NCBI RefSeq assembly: GCF_018998565.1
Contig: NZ_JAHNZO010000001.1
Span: 387,774-451,773, forward strand
Length of the DNA: 64,000 nt
Source: Paenibacillus oleatilyticus
GTDB lineage: Bacteria; Bacillota; Bacilli; Paenibacillales; NBRC-103111
Direction: 5' to 3'
This document shows positions 25,919 through 35,142 of this stretch, in pieces (position 1 is the stretch's first letter; each line of letters opens with the position of its first letter). The notes under the pieces are model-generated. The model did not search any database and was not told where the DNA came from. It worked only from the letters and a program-made list of their open reading frames with translations. The position numbers and the translations under genes are program-made.

Positions 25919-26827
25919 ATGGAGCTTATCGATGTATTTGCCACCGTCGTCGAGCAGCAGAGCCTGAATAAAGCGTCGCAGCTGCTCAACGTCTCCCAGC
26001 CCGCGCTGTCGCGTAAAATTATGCGGCTGGAGGAGGAGCTCGGCATTCAGCTCTTCGTCCGCAAAGGCAAGCGGCTGGAGCTGACCCGCGCCGGTGAAGT
26101 ATGCTACGAGTTCGCCTTGGAGCAAAAGCGGCTGGAGCGTCGGCTGCACGAGAAGCTGCAGGCGTTCAAGACAAACGTCAAGCCCGCCAGCATCGTCATC
26201 GGAGCAAGCCTGACGACGCTCCAGTCGACGCTGCCCGACCTGATTACGATCTATACCCGCGAATACCCGAATACGGACATCAAAGCCGTTACCGGCAAAA
26301 CGCACGAGATCGTGCCGCTCATCAAAGAAAAACGCGTGGACATCGGTCTCGTCGCCTCCATGATCGAAGACCCGTCCATCGTCTGCGTACCGTTATTCGA
26401 CGACCCGCTCTGTCTGGTTCTGCCCGAGGGGCACCCGTTCGCCGACAAGGAGGAGCTGTTCATTCAAGATCTGCACGAGCTGCCGATGATCTTGTTTTCG
26501 CGGGGTACATGGTACCGCGTCTTGATGGATGAGATGTTTCACCGCTGCGGAGTCCATCCGGATGTCAAAATGGAGATCGACTCGTTCGAGGCGATTACCC
26601 GGCTCGTATCCACCTGCAAAACGGCAACGCTCTTGCCCGAATCGTATTTGCGGCGCAATCTGATCGAAGACAACGAGCTGACCGTGCGCTTCATTCCCGA
26701 GCTGGAGCAAACGAAAAGAACGACCTCTCTCCTGTTCACGGAGGAAGCCGTTCTTGAACCGTCCATCCGCCGCTTCATCGATCAAGCGGTCCGGCATTAC
26801 CATACGGCGGACGAATATACATTATAA
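25919..26827 (+). CDS. LysR-family transcriptional regulator
   Basis: 302 aa. Winged helix-turn-helix (FATVVEQQSLNKASQLLNVSQPALSRKIMRLEEELG) plus a LysR substrate-binding domain. Divergent from sdhCAB with 260 bases between starts, so it may control the sdh promoter and itself; this is inferred from position only. Its 3' end converges on the antiporter gene. Confidence 0.92.
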   Translation: MELIDVFATVVEQQSLNKASQLLNVSQPALSRKIMRLEEELGIQLFVRKGKRLELTRAGEVCYEFALEQKRLERRLHEKLQAFKTNVKPASIVIGASLTTLQSTLPDLITIYTREYPNTDIKAVTGKTHEIVPLIKEKRVDIGLVASMIEDPSIVCVPLFDDPLCLVLPEGHPFADKEELFIQDLHELPMILFSRGTWYRVLMDEMFHRCGVHPDVKMEIDSFEAITRLVSTCKTATLLPESYLRRNLIEDNELTVRFIPELEQTKRTTSLLFTEEAVLEPSIRRFIDQAVRHYHTADEYTL

Positions 26828-26830
26828 GAG

Positions 26831-26855
26831 CCGGGGACGAAGCGTCAGTCCCCCT
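26831..26855. terminator. Hairpin between converging lysR-type and antiporter genes
   Basis: GGGGAC-GAAGCGTCA-GTCCCC, overlapping the antiporter stop codon. No long T run, so termination is only probable. Confidence 0.45.
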
Positions 26856-28071
26856 TCTCCTCCAACCCGAGCCTGCGGGCGACATACGCCGTCGTTCCGG
26901 CCTGGAGCAGGATGGTCAGAAGTACGGCCAAAAACGTGACCGAGGCGATCACGTCCCCATACTTCACGCCCATCCCGACAACCATGCCCGACAATGCCGC
27001 CGGGATTACTCCCGTTTCGCGCACCCAGAACATGAATACAATCTCGTTGCGCTTCCATCCAGCCTTGCGGTCCGGAAGCGCGCATGTCAGTACGGTCAAC
27101 GGGCGGGCAATCAGCATAAAGACGACGATGACGGCAAGACTCGGCCACAAGTGATCGAGAATGACCCGGAAATTCACTTGGCTGCCCAGCATAATAAAGA
27201 TGAGCATCCGCATAAGTACGGTCATATTTTCGGTAAAATGGGCCATTTCGTGCAGCTTGTCGTCCAGCTCCAGCTTGAACAGCTCGTGATTGCCCCAGAT
27301 GAGTCCGGCCACGAAGGTCGCCATAAACCCGCTGACGTGCAGCACGTCGCCAAGCCAATACGCGCCGAGCGCCGTAACGATCAAGGCGATGGTCGCATAA
27401 TCCCGCAGCCAGCCGAGCTTGAAGTGAGCCGTGACATAGACCAGAACGAGGCCGACAAGCAAACCGACGACAATGCCGCCCACGGCAGTCTGCGCAAACC
27501 CGATCACACTCGCGCCAACCGACAATGCCTGTCCGCCTGTGATGGCTCCGAGCACCGAAAAGGTCAGGATCGAACCGGTCGCGTCGTTGAAGGCGGACTC
27601 GCTTTCGACCGTTTCCCGCACCTTCGGACGAATGCGCACCTGCTTGAAAACGGGAATAAGCGTCGCCGGGTCCGTCGATGAGATGATTGCACCGAGCAGC
27701 ACCGCGTACATCATCGGGATGCCGAGCAGCCAATGTGCGGCAAAAGCAACAACGGCGCAGGTGATCAGAACCCCGGGCACACTGAGCAGCGATACGGTGA
27801 TCCATACTTTGCGAAGCCCCGACAACTTGATATTCCGGCCGCCATCGAACAGAATAAGCGCCGATCCGGCCGTCAAAATAAACTGGTTCATAAACGAGCT
27901 GCTGGGCTCGTTGACCAGATGCATCCCTTGCCCCACGATAACGCCCGCGATCAAAAAAAGAGCGACGTCCGGCAGTTTCAGCCAGCTCGCTACTTTTCCG
28001 GAAATCATGCCGACGAGGAGGATAAATATAATAAGAAAGAGTACGTGTTCAATCATAACGCTATTTTCCAT
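26845..28071 (-). CDS. CPA1-type cation/proton antiporter
   Basis: 408 aa, 12-13 membrane segments. SSTDPATLIPV and ESAFNDATGSI are the ion-binding signature motifs of NhaP/CPA1 exchangers, the latter with the Asn-Asp pair. No C-terminal RCK domain is attached. It lies 53 bases after ktrA and is probably cotranscribed from the c-di-AMP-controlled ktr promoter. That would place K+ uptake and K+(Na+)/H+ exchange under one control (inference). Confidence 0.9.
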   Translation of the reverse strand: MENSVMIEHVLFLIIFILLVGMISGKVASWLKLPDVALFLIAGVIVGQGMHLVNEPSSSFMNQFILTAGSALILFDGGRNIKLSGLRKVWITVSLLSVPGVLITCAVVAFAAHWLLGIPMMYAVLLGAIISSTDPATLIPVFKQVRIRPKVRETVESESAFNDATGSILTFSVLGAITGGQALSVGASVIGFAQTAVGGIVVGLLVGLVLVYVTAHFKLGWLRDYATIALIVTALGAYWLGDVLHVSGFMATFVAGLIWGNHELFKLELDDKLHEMAHFTENMTVLMRMLIFIMLGSQVNFRVILDHLWPSLAVIVVFMLIARPLTVLTCALPDRKAGWKRNEIVFMFWVRETGVIPAALSGMVVGMGVKYGDVIASVTFLAVLLTILLQAGTTAYVARRLGLEEKGD

Positions 28072-28124
28072 TAGTGCTCTTCGCCTCCTGAAAACTCGGC
28101 CCTGCTTCGGTCGACCGCGGTCTG

Positions 28125-28787
28125 CTACCGGATAACCTCGTTCTCGAACGTCTCGATCTGCTCATTCGTTCCAATGACGACCATCACATCTCGTTCTTCC
28201 ACCATGTCTTCAGCTGTCGGAGCGATAATGACGCCGTTCTTCTTATTAATGGCAACGACGCTGCAGCCGTACCGCGCTCGCGGATCGAGCTCCTTCAACG
28301 AACGGCCGTTCAAGCTGCGCGGCACCGCAAGTTCGGCAATCGTATAATCCTTCGACAGTTCGATGTAATCGAGCAGATTGGGCGATACCAGTTGGTGCGC
28401 CACGCGGATGCCCATATCCCGCTCGGGATAGATGACGCGGTCCACGCCGATCTTTTGCAGCACTTTGCCGTGCAGCTCGGACAGCGCCTTGGCTACCACC
28501 ATGCCGACACCGCTATCTTTTAACAGAATCGCCGTTAAAATACTCGCTTGAATGTCGTCGCCGATGGAAACGACAACGCAATCGAAATTCCGGATGCCGA
28601 GCGAGCGGATCACATCCTCGTCGGTAGCGTCCGCCACCACGACGTGCGTCAACTCGTCGCTCATTTCCTCTACCGCTTCTTCATCCTTGTCGATGCCCAG
28701 CACCTCATAACCGAGCTTGATCAGTTCCTTTGCAAGGCTGGAACCGAAGCGGCCGAGGCCGATGACTGCATACTGACTACGTTTCAT
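28125..28787 (-). CDS. ktrA: K+ uptake regulatory subunit KtrA
   Basis: 220 aa. RCK_N Rossmann domain with GLGRFGSSLAKEL and the nucleotide-binding acidic GIDKDEEAVE, then an RCK_C domain (about 135-220), which in KtrA proteins binds c-di-AMP. Forms the cytosolic gating ring on KtrB. Thirteen bases downstream of ktrB. Confidence 0.95.
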   Translation of the reverse strand: MKRSQYAVIGLGRFGSSLAKELIKLGYEVLGIDKDEEAVEEMSDELTHVVVADATDEDVIRSLGIRNFDCVVVSIGDDIQASILTAILLKDSGVGMVVAKALSELHGKVLQKIGVDRVIYPERDMGIRVAHQLVSPNLLDYIELSKDYTIAELAVPRSLNGRSLKELDPRARYGCSVVAINKKNGVIIAPTAEDMVEERDVMVVIGTNEQIETFENEVIR

Positions 28788-28800
28788 TCGTTAGCTTCCC

Positions 28801-30156
28801 CTATCCGATCGTAATTTTTCCTTCCGGGTATCGGTACAACTCTTTTTCCGCTTTCGGCCCTAGCGCATAGGCGAGCGTAAGCGGTCCGAGACGGCCGGCA
28901 AACATAGTGAGAGAAATCATAATTTTCCCAAAAAATGAGAGCTCCGGCGTCACACCCATCGTTAATCCGACCGTGCCGAAGGCGGAAGTTACCTCAAACA
29001 GCAGTTTCAGGAACGACTGGCTTTCCGTCGTGGTGAGCAGCATCGTGACGAAAATAACGAGAAACAAGGCGATCATCGTAAGCGTAATGGCTTTAAGAAT
29101 GCGGTCCTTGCCGAGCCGGTAATGAAATAGTACGATATCCTCTTTCCCGCGGATCATGGCGATCATTGCGCCGATCAGCGTCGTGAACGTCGTCGTCTTA
29201 ATCCCGCCGCCCGTCGATCCCGGAGATGCCCCGATAAACATCAGGATGATGATAAAAAATTGCGACGCCTGACGCATGGCACCGATATCGACCGAGTTCG
29301 CCCCGGCCGTCCGCGGCGAAACGGATTGAAAGAACGAAGCGAGAATTTTGCCGGACCAGTTCAACGAGCCCAGCGTTTTCTGATTCGTAAATTCGAAAAT
29401 AAAGATGACGACCGCCCCGATCACAATCAGAAGGCCGGTGGCGGACAGCACAACCTTGGAATGCAAGGACAACCGCTTATGCTTCCTGTAGTCGACGACG
29501 TCGGACATGACGACGAAGCCTATGCCTCCCAATATGATCAAGCTCATCGAAACGATATTCACGATCCAATCGTCCGCGTACGTCGTTAGACTCGTAAACG
29601 GAGCGACGACGGAGCCGAATAAGTCGAAGCCCGCATTATTAAAGAATGAGATCGCATGGAATATGCCGAAATATATGCCTTTGGCGATCCCCAAATCGAA
29701 TGACCATCGAATGGAGAAAATAACGGCCGCCACGAATTCGATCGTAAGTGAATAAACGATGACGCGCCGGATCAGGCGAACGATCCCTTCCATACTCCCT
29801 TGGTTCATCGCTTCCTGCAAGATGAGCCGTTCTTTTAGCGATATGCGCTTTCGGAGCACGAAAGCAAATAGCGTCGCCATGGTCATAAAGCCGAGGCCCC
29901 CGACCTGGATCAAGGAAATAATGACAATTTGTCCGAACATGGAATAATGGCTGCCCGTGTCCACAACGACCAATCCGGTTACGCAAGTGGCGGACGTAGC
30001 CGTAAACAACGCGTCTATAAAGAGCGTAGGTTGTCCGTTTGCCGAGGAGATCGGTAAGGAGAGCAGAGTAGCTCCGAGCAGAATGATCGCCGCAAAGCCG
30101 ATTACTAAAATTTGCGGCGGCGTCAGCTCGATTTTTTTGGCGATGGATTTCATCAT
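28801..30156 (-). CDS. ktrB: K+ uptake channel subunit KtrB
   Basis: 451 aa TrkH/KtrB-family membrane protein with four pore repeats: FTATSATCVTGL, FNNAGFDLFG, VSPRTAGANSVDI and TSAFGTVGLTMG. The repeats supply the single-Gly selectivity filter. First gene after the c-di-AMP riboswitch; order ktrB-ktrA-antiporter. Confidence 0.96.
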   Translation of the reverse strand: MMKSIAKKIELTPPQILVIGFAAIILLGATLLSLPISSANGQPTLFIDALFTATSATCVTGLVVVDTGSHYSMFGQIVIISLIQVGGLGFMTMATLFAFVLRKRISLKERLILQEAMNQGSMEGIVRLIRRVIVYSLTIEFVAAVIFSIRWSFDLGIAKGIYFGIFHAISFFNNAGFDLFGSVVAPFTSLTTYADDWIVNIVSMSLIILGGIGFVVMSDVVDYRKHKRLSLHSKVVLSATGLLIVIGAVVIFIFEFTNQKTLGSLNWSGKILASFFQSVSPRTAGANSVDIGAMRQASQFFIIILMFIGASPGSTGGGIKTTTFTTLIGAMIAMIRGKEDIVLFHYRLGKDRILKAITLTMIALFLVIFVTMLLTTTESQSFLKLLFEVTSAFGTVGLTMGVTPELSFFGKIMISLTMFAGRLGPLTLAYALGPKAEKELYRYPEGKITIG

Positions 30157-30183
30157 ACACCTCTGTTAACAGGTTTCAGGCAA

Positions 30184-30345
30184 CAAAAAAGACACTGGAA
30201 ACCCTAGTGTCATTGTAAAGGTTCCTGCAAAAAAAGCCTACGAGGTTAGCTGACGGATTCGGGTTTACAGGCACCCTATCCACAAGCCCTCCAAGGACTT
30301 GCGGAATTCACCCCTAAAATCATGGTTCCCCCGTTTTCGTAAAGA
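30184..30345 (-). ncRNA. ydaO/yuaA c-di-AMP riboswitch with terminator, upstream of ktrB
   Basis: On the minus strand the leader contains the conserved pieces of the ydaO aptamer in order: GGGGTGAATTC, GGATAGGGTGCC, and AACCCGAATCCGTCAGCTAACCTCGTAGGC split over 30236-30265. A terminator follows (GACACT-AGGGTTTCC-AGTGTC then TTTTTT, 30185-30211). In Bacillus this element senses c-di-AMP, made at high K+, and turns off K+ importers by termination. Its place directly before ktrB fits exactly. Aptamer limits about 30236-30345. Confidence 0.93.
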
Positions 30346-30377
30346 AATTCGGCTTGTTATTCAATTGATATGAATGA

Positions 30378-30406
30378 ATTATAATCCCGTTTCGGCGGAA
30401 GTACAA
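30378..30406 (-). promoter_or_regulatory. ktrB: ktrBA promoter
   Basis: Minus strand TTGTAC, 17-base spacer, TATAAT: good sigma-A promoter about 35 bases before the riboswitch aptamer. Confidence 0.75.
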
Positions 30407-30453
30407 AGCTGTTTTTGACTGAAATGGCACGAGAATTTGAACCTTTGGACAGA

Positions 30454-30469
30454 TGTAAGCGCTCTTACA
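30454..30469. promoter_or_regulatory. Inverted repeat between divergent ktr and CPBP genes
   Basis: TGTAAG-CGCT-CTTACA, arms perfect. It resembles a cre site stretched by two bases, so a CcpA role is doubtful. It lies about 50 bases upstream of the ktr -35. Confidence 0.45.
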
Positions 30470-30595
30470 CCTATGTCGCTTCGCTTTTCGCGTTTTTCCC
30501 CAGACATGCTCGCAATATCGATGGATTTTCTCGGAGCATGTATGCTAATTTAAAAGAATACACTGTTATTATTCCGGATCCGATAAGGAGCTCTT

Positions 30596-32320
30596 ATGCT
30601 GAAACGATTTTTTTCCGCAACTCCCCTGCCGCTGCTTGCTGTCGTCGGTCTACTGCTGTACTTTGGCGTCATCATCGTCTCTCCTTTTTTTCGCGATACG
30701 GAGCAGGCGAACCAAGCCCCAACGAACGGCCCGGAAGTATCCAAACAGCAAGCGGCCGCGGCGGCAACCGACTTTGTGCGCAGCAGGTTCAAGCTATCCC
30801 CGGAGCCGCAGACGAGCGTGCTGTATCAAGCGTACACGGCCATTAGCGGCTATCTGCAAAAAGAACACCTGTACGACGAATACGCAAAGCGCTACGGCGA
30901 CCATTATCCGCTTGAGTTTTACGAGGTCGAGATCAACGACAAGCCGAACGGAACAACTTATTATGTCGCCGTAAATTACAAAACGCTGCAAATTTTCGGT
31001 TGGGCGCGCAGCAAATCTCCGGTTGCGAAAAGCGACACGGTAAGCTCAGCCGAAACCGATCTCGCCCGATTGGCGGAGCGCACGATCCGGGATATGGGCT
31101 ACGCACCGGAGCAGTTTATACGATCTGAGGACAAAGGCAAGGAACGTAACGGAGCTCTTGTTTATGTAAGCAAAACGGAGCAAATTGGCGAGGCGGGACT
31201 GGAGTTACGGCTCGACGTATCCGGTGGACAAATCGCGTCCTTTAAACCGGCTTTTCCGGCTCCGGAGAGCTTTATCTCTTGGCAGCAAGCCCAAGACGAG
31301 CGGTCGGCCCTGATGACAAGAATCAGCATGGGGATGTCACTGATGATGACGTTTGCCGCGTTGATCGTCATCATCCGTTATCGGAAGGAAATCCGCTTCG
31401 GGCGCGGCACGGTGCTGACGATGCTGTTTTTGGCCATCTACCTGACGAACAACTTCAATATGCTGCCGGCCTTCCGTACGATGCACGGAAGCGGCCCCTC
31501 AGAACCGGAGGCCGCTATCTATTTGGTCATTATGAATATTTTCATTACGCTGATGGCCGGCTCGACTTACCTTTCCTTCCTGGCCGGGCGGCAGCTTTGG
31601 CTGAACCGCGGCTGGAACGCGTGGCCGGTATGGCGCGATCCGCAGTTCGGAAGCGAGACGCGAACGGCCATGGTACGAGGCTACTTGATCTGCTTGTTCA
31701 TCCTTGGCGTTCAGCAAGTGCTGCTCTTCATCGCCTCCGAGGCGTTCGACGTATGGGCCGTCAGCGAACCGGCAGACTCCATCTACAATATGCGCGTGCC
31801 GGGCTTATTCCCATTAATGGCTTGGGCTGCCGCGATATCGGAGGAAGCCGTCTACCGGCTGCTCGGCATTGCGCTCGTGCTCAGACTGACCCGCAGCCGG
31901 GTGCTGGCCGTGCTCCTGCCCAGCGTCATCTGGGCCATGAGCCATACGCAGTACCCGATCTATCCGGTGTACACGCGGCTGATCGAGGTGACGGTGCTCG
32001 GCTTGATCTTCGGATGGGCGTTTCTGCGGTACGGCTTCCTGACCGCTATGTTCGCCCATGCCGCTATGGACAGCATCCTGATGGGACTATCGCTTATGTA
32101 TACGGGAGAGCCGCTGCAGATTGCCCTCGGAGCGCTATATCTCCTTGTACCCGCAGCGGTCGGATGGATCATTGCATGGCTTCACGGCCGGTTTCATCGG
32201 CGTCCGCCTGCTGCATCTCTTCCTGGAGCTCCCCCGCTTCCGGAGGCGAATCCGGATTCCGGCCGTTTAACGCCGATAAAATTTGGCCCGCCAGCTTTTC
32301 CCCGATCCCCAGAGGCTTGA
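30596..32320 (+). CDS. CPBP-family intramembrane metalloprotease
   Basis: 574 aa. One N-terminal membrane helix, an extracytoplasmic domain of about 200 aa (two PepSY-like segments), then six or more helices forming the CPBP/Abi fold with [12 protein letters not shown] (EExxxR), an MSHTQYP His motif and a FAHAAMD His motif. Such proteases act in prenyl-protein processing, bacteriocin immunity or regulated proteolysis; substrate unknown. GGAG before the start. The last 152 bases run antisense through the 3' end of uvrC, giving the protein a Pro-rich tail. Confidence 0.88.
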   Translation: MLKRFFSATPLPLLAVVGLLLYFGVIIVSPFFRDTEQANQAPTNGPEVSKQQAAAAATDFVRSRFKLSPEPQTSVLYQAYTAISGYLQKEHLYDEYAKRYGDHYPLEFYEVEINDKPNGTTYYVAVNYKTLQIFGWARSKSPVAKSDTVSSAETDLARLAERTIRDMGYAPEQFIRSEDKGKERNGALVYVSKTEQIGEAGLELRLDVSGGQIASFKPAFPAPESFISWQQAQDERSALMTRISMGMSLMMTFAALIVIIRYRKEIRFGRGTVLTMLFLAIYLTNNFNMLPAFRTMHGSGPSEPEAAIYLVIMNIFITLMAGSTYLSFLAGRQLWLNRGWNAWPVWRDPQFGSETRTAMVRGYLICLFILGVQQVLLFIASEAFDVWAVSEPADSIYNMRVPGLFPLMAWAAAISEEAVYRLLGIALVLRLTRSRVLAVLLPSVIWAMSHTQYPIYPVYTRLIEVTVLGLIFGWAFLRYGFLTAMFAHAAMDSILMGLSLMYTGEPLQIALGALYLLVPAAVGWIIAWLHGRFHRRPPAASLPGAPPLPEANPDSGRLTPIKFGPPAFPRSPEA

Positions 32321-34256
32321 AGTCTGCGACTTCGGCCTCTTTTATTTTTTTAAGCGAGCCAAAATGCTTCAGCAGCGCCTTGCGCCGCTTCTCCCCAATG
32401 CCGGGGATCGCGTCAAGCTGCGAGACGGTCATCGACTTGGCGCGGGTCTCCCGGTGGAAGGTGATCGCGAAGCGGTGCACCTCGTCTTGAATGCGCTGGA
32501 GCAAATAAAACTCCTGGCTATCGCGCGGCACCGGAACCACTTCGGCCGGGTCGCCGATCAGCAGTTGGGCGGTTTTGTGCTTCGCATCTTTGACCAAGCC
32601 GCAGACGGGAATGTAAAGCCCGAGCTCGTTCTCCAGTACGTCGATCGCTGCGGACATATGGCCTCGTCCGCCGTCGATGACGATCAGGTCGGGCATTTGC
32701 AGCCCTTCCTTGAGCACCCGCTCGTACCGGCGGCGCACCACTTCACGCATTGTTTCGTAATCGTCCGGTCCTTGGACGGTACGGATTTTGTACTTCCGGT
32801 ACTCCTTACGGTCCGGCTTGCCGTTCGTAAATACGACCATCGCGGATACCGGGTCCGACCCTTGAATGTTCGAGTTGTCGAACGCCTCGATCCGGTGCAC
32901 CGTTCCGATGCCAAGCCATTGTCCCAAATTCTCGACCGCTTTGACTGTCCGGTCTGCGTCGCGCTCGATCAGACGGAATTTTTCTTCCAACGATACGCGG
33001 GCGTTGTCGCATGCCATATCGACCATATTTTTCTTGAGTCCGCGCCGCGGAATATGCACTTTGACCTTGAGCCAGCTTTCCAGCGCTTCCTTCACATCGG
33101 TTTTGGACCCCGATCCCGCGGGATCGTCCGCTTCCGCCGGGTCATCGGCCGGCTCCGGATCAGAGTCTGCGGAATACGCTGTTCCGGCCTCGGCCACCAT
33201 TTGCGCCGCCCTGTCTTCCATCGCCGGCCCCTCGACGGCTGCCGCCGCTTCCAGGTTTGGTTCAGGCTGCTGCCCGTCCGTCCATGCCGGAAGGAACACT
33301 TCCTTCGGCAGCGCCGGGTTCTCGCTGTAATATTGCGTCACGAACGTCAGGAAATCGTCATACGCTTCGCCGTAGTAGGGAAAGGACGACGCATGGCGCT
33401 CGATCAGCTTGCCTTGGCGCATATAGAGAATCTGTACGCACATCCAGCCCTTGTCCACGGCAAAGCCGAAGACATCGCGGTCCACAGTGTCCGTCGTCGT
33501 AATCTTCTGCTTTTCCATGACCGTATCGATATGCTGAATCTGGTCCCGCAGCTCCTTCGCCCGTTCGAAATTGAGCTCCTCGGCCGCTTCGTGCATTTTG
33601 CGGGTAAGCTCCTGCTTGATCTCGTTATGCCCGCCGCTGAGAAACCGGCTGATTTCATGCACCATCTTGTCGTACGTCTCCTGCTCGACCTCGTACTCAC
33701 AGGGCGCGATGCATTGTCCAAGATGATAATAGAGGCATACGCGGTCCGGGAGCGTCTTGCATTTGCGGAGCGGATACAGACGGTCCAGCAGCTTCTTCGT
33801 TGCCCCCGCAGCGTACGGGTTCGGATAAGGGCCGAAATATTTGGCCTTGTCCTTCAGCACCCGGCGCGTCACTTCCAGCCGGGGATGCTTTTCGTTCGTA
33901 ATTTTGATGTATGGAAACGACTTGTCGTCCTTCAGCAGAACGTTGTATCGCGGATAATATTTTTTGATCAGATTGCACTCCAGAATGAGCGCTTCCATGT
34001 TATTGGCCGTAACGATGTACTCGAAATCGACGATATCGTTTACGAGCAGCTGCGTCTTGATCGTATGGCTCCCCGTAAAATAAGACCGCAGCCGGTTGCG
34101 CAGCACCTTGGCCTTGCCGACGTAGATGATTGTGCCTTCCCGGTTTTTCATCAGGTAGCAGCCGGGCTGCTCCGGGACGAGCGACAGCTTGTTTTTGATC
34201 GCTTCCAGTATTTTTTTCCGGTCCTGGCGATCCGGTTCCCCTGCATATTCGGTCAA
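32169..34256 (-). CDS. uvrC: Excinuclease ABC subunit C
   Basis: 695 aa nucleotide-excision repair nuclease. GIY-YIG domain at the N-terminus ([19 protein letters not shown]), Cys-rich [17 protein letters not shown] motif near 215-245, RNase H-like 5'-incision domain with [21 protein letters not shown], and a C-terminal helix-hairpin-helix pair at about 610-665. An acidic, low-complexity insert occupies about residues 325-385 and makes the protein longer than usual. TTG start at 34256 after GGGGAGG. The 3' end overlaps the CPBP gene on the other strand. Confidence 0.95.
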   Translation of the reverse strand: MTEYAGEPDRQDRKKILEAIKNKLSLVPEQPGCYLMKNREGTIIYVGKAKVLRNRLRSYFTGSHTIKTQLLVNDIVDFEYIVTANNMEALILECNLIKKYYPRYNVLLKDDKSFPYIKITNEKHPRLEVTRRVLKDKAKYFGPYPNPYAAGATKKLLDRLYPLRKCKTLPDRVCLYYHLGQCIAPCEYEVEQETYDKMVHEISRFLSGGHNEIKQELTRKMHEAAEELNFERAKELRDQIQHIDTVMEKQKITTTDTVDRDVFGFAVDKGWMCVQILYMRQGKLIERHASSFPYYGEAYDDFLTFVTQYYSENPALPKEVFLPAWTDGQQPEPNLEAAAAVEGPAMEDRAAQMVAEAGTAYSADSDPEPADDPAEADDPAGSGSKTDVKEALESWLKVKVHIPRRGLKKNMVDMACDNARVSLEEKFRLIERDADRTVKAVENLGQWLGIGTVHRIEAFDNSNIQGSDPVSAMVVFTNGKPDRKEYRKYKIRTVQGPDDYETMREVVRRRYERVLKEGLQMPDLIVIDGGRGHMSAAIDVLENELGLYIPVCGLVKDAKHKTAQLLIGDPAEVVPVPRDSQEFYLLQRIQDEVHRFAITFHRETRAKSMTVSQLDAIPGIGEKRRKALLKHFGSLKKIKEAEVADFKPLGIGEKLAGQILSALNGRNPDSPPEAGELQEEMQQADADETGREAMQ

Positions 34257-34280
34257 CGAATTCCTCCCCTTTCCCAACGG

Positions 34281-34323
34281 CAAAAAGCTCTTTTTCCAGC
34301 ATAGCAGAAAAAGAGCTTTTTCT
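34281..34323. terminator. Terminator between trxA and uvrC
   Basis: AAAAAGCTCTTTTTC / GAAAAAGAGCTTTTT stem with A and T runs at both ends; it ends trxA on the minus strand. uvrC must then have its own promoter, which I could not pick out. Confidence 0.8.
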
Positions 34324-34346
34324 CACGCGATCCGCAGGCTGCCAAA

Positions 34347-34664
34347 TTATTGATGGCGGCTCAATACGTTTTTCAGCGCATCTTTGGACTGGAAGCCGAC
34401 GATTTTATCGACCGGCTGGCCGTCTTTGAACACGATCAGCGTCGGAATGCTCATTACGCCGAAACGGGAAGCGGACTCCGGATTGTCGTCCACGTTCACT
34501 TTCGCGATTTTCACGCTTTCGCCGATTTCTGTATCCAGCTCCTCCAACACGGGAGCAATCATTTTGCAAGGTCCACACCAAGGTGCCCAAAAATCTACAA
34601 GAACCGTACCGGATCCTTCTACTTCAGTTGAGAAAGATTGGTCAGACACATTAACGATAGCCAT
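34347..34664 (-). CDS. trxA: Thioredoxin
   Basis: 105 aa, single thioredoxin fold with the redox pair C30-C33 in FWAPWCGPCKMIAP, the buried Asp in LVDFW, and the cis-Pro in SIPTLIVF. Monocistronic, with its own promoter and terminator. General cytosolic dithiol reductant. Confidence 0.97.
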   Translation of the reverse strand: MAIVNVSDQSFSTEVEGSGTVLVDFWAPWCGPCKMIAPVLEELDTEIGESVKIAKVNVDDNPESASRFGVMSIPTLIVFKDGQPVDKIVGFQSKDALKNVLSRHQ

Positions 34665-34705
34665 GATTCAATTTCTCCTTTTGCGGAAATAATGTCAACA
34701 TGTAA

Positions 34706-34733
34706 AGTATACCACATCGAGAGCCTTTTTCAA
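34706..34733 (-). promoter_or_regulatory. trxA: trxA promoter
   Basis: Minus strand TTGAAA, 16-base spacer, TATACT, about 40 bases upstream of the trxA start. Confidence 0.7.
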
Positions 34734-34881
34734 CCGAGCCAAAGTTTGCACAATTGTCACTTTACATCCTTTACAATGGAAGGCGATTTTGGGTATACTA
34801 GCCGTATATGAGTATCGCTAAGCTGCCTAAGCTGTGCCGTCAGGCGGCTTTGCCCGGCACAACCCTAAGGAGGAACCTTGT

Positions 34882-35031
34882 ATGAACGACTCGACAAGAA
34901 ATCCCGAACTGCACGTGTACGAAGAACAACGGAATGACTTTATCGACGTTGCTACGGGCTTCGGCGTTTTCTTCGCCATCCTGCTCGTGATCGGCATCAT
35001 CGCGACAGCGGCTTCGCTTATGATGAAGTAA
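34882..35031 (+). CDS. YqzM-like small membrane protein
   Basis: 49 aa. Soluble start, then RNDFIDVATGFGVFFAILLVIGIIATAASLM, resembling B. subtilis YqzM (RND...GF...FF pattern) with one membrane helix. AAGGAGGA precedes ATG 34882; 16 upstream in-frame codons are outside this site. Role unknown. Confidence 0.75.
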   Translation: MNDSTRNPELHVYEEQRNDFIDVATGFGVFFAILLVIGIIATAASLMMK

Positions 35032-35049
35032 TGAGGGCCCGGCCGTTGC

Positions 35050-35100
35050 GAAAAGCCTCTGCTTGATCTCCGTTTCCGGAGGGCGGCAGAGGCTTTTTTG
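35050..35100. terminator. Bidirectional terminator, yqzM-like / dnaI
   Basis: AAAAGCCTCTGC ... GCAGAGGCTTTTTT (12-bp arms), between two converging genes. Confidence 0.8.
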
Positions 35101-35142
35101 TGCATCTTCCATGCTGAGCTAAAAGAGCGCGGCCCCTTAGGA

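Noticed and set aside
30454-30469. TGTAAGCGCTCTTACA as a catabolite-responsive (cre) site
   Set aside because: Two bases longer than the 14-bp cre consensus; kept only as an inverted repeat of unknown use.
32283-34304. Open frame of 673 codons on the plus strand opposite uvrC
   Set aside because: It is the antisense shadow of uvrC, whose domains are unmistakable. Its product is Arg/His/Leu-rich with no domain, as expected from GC-rich codon bias.
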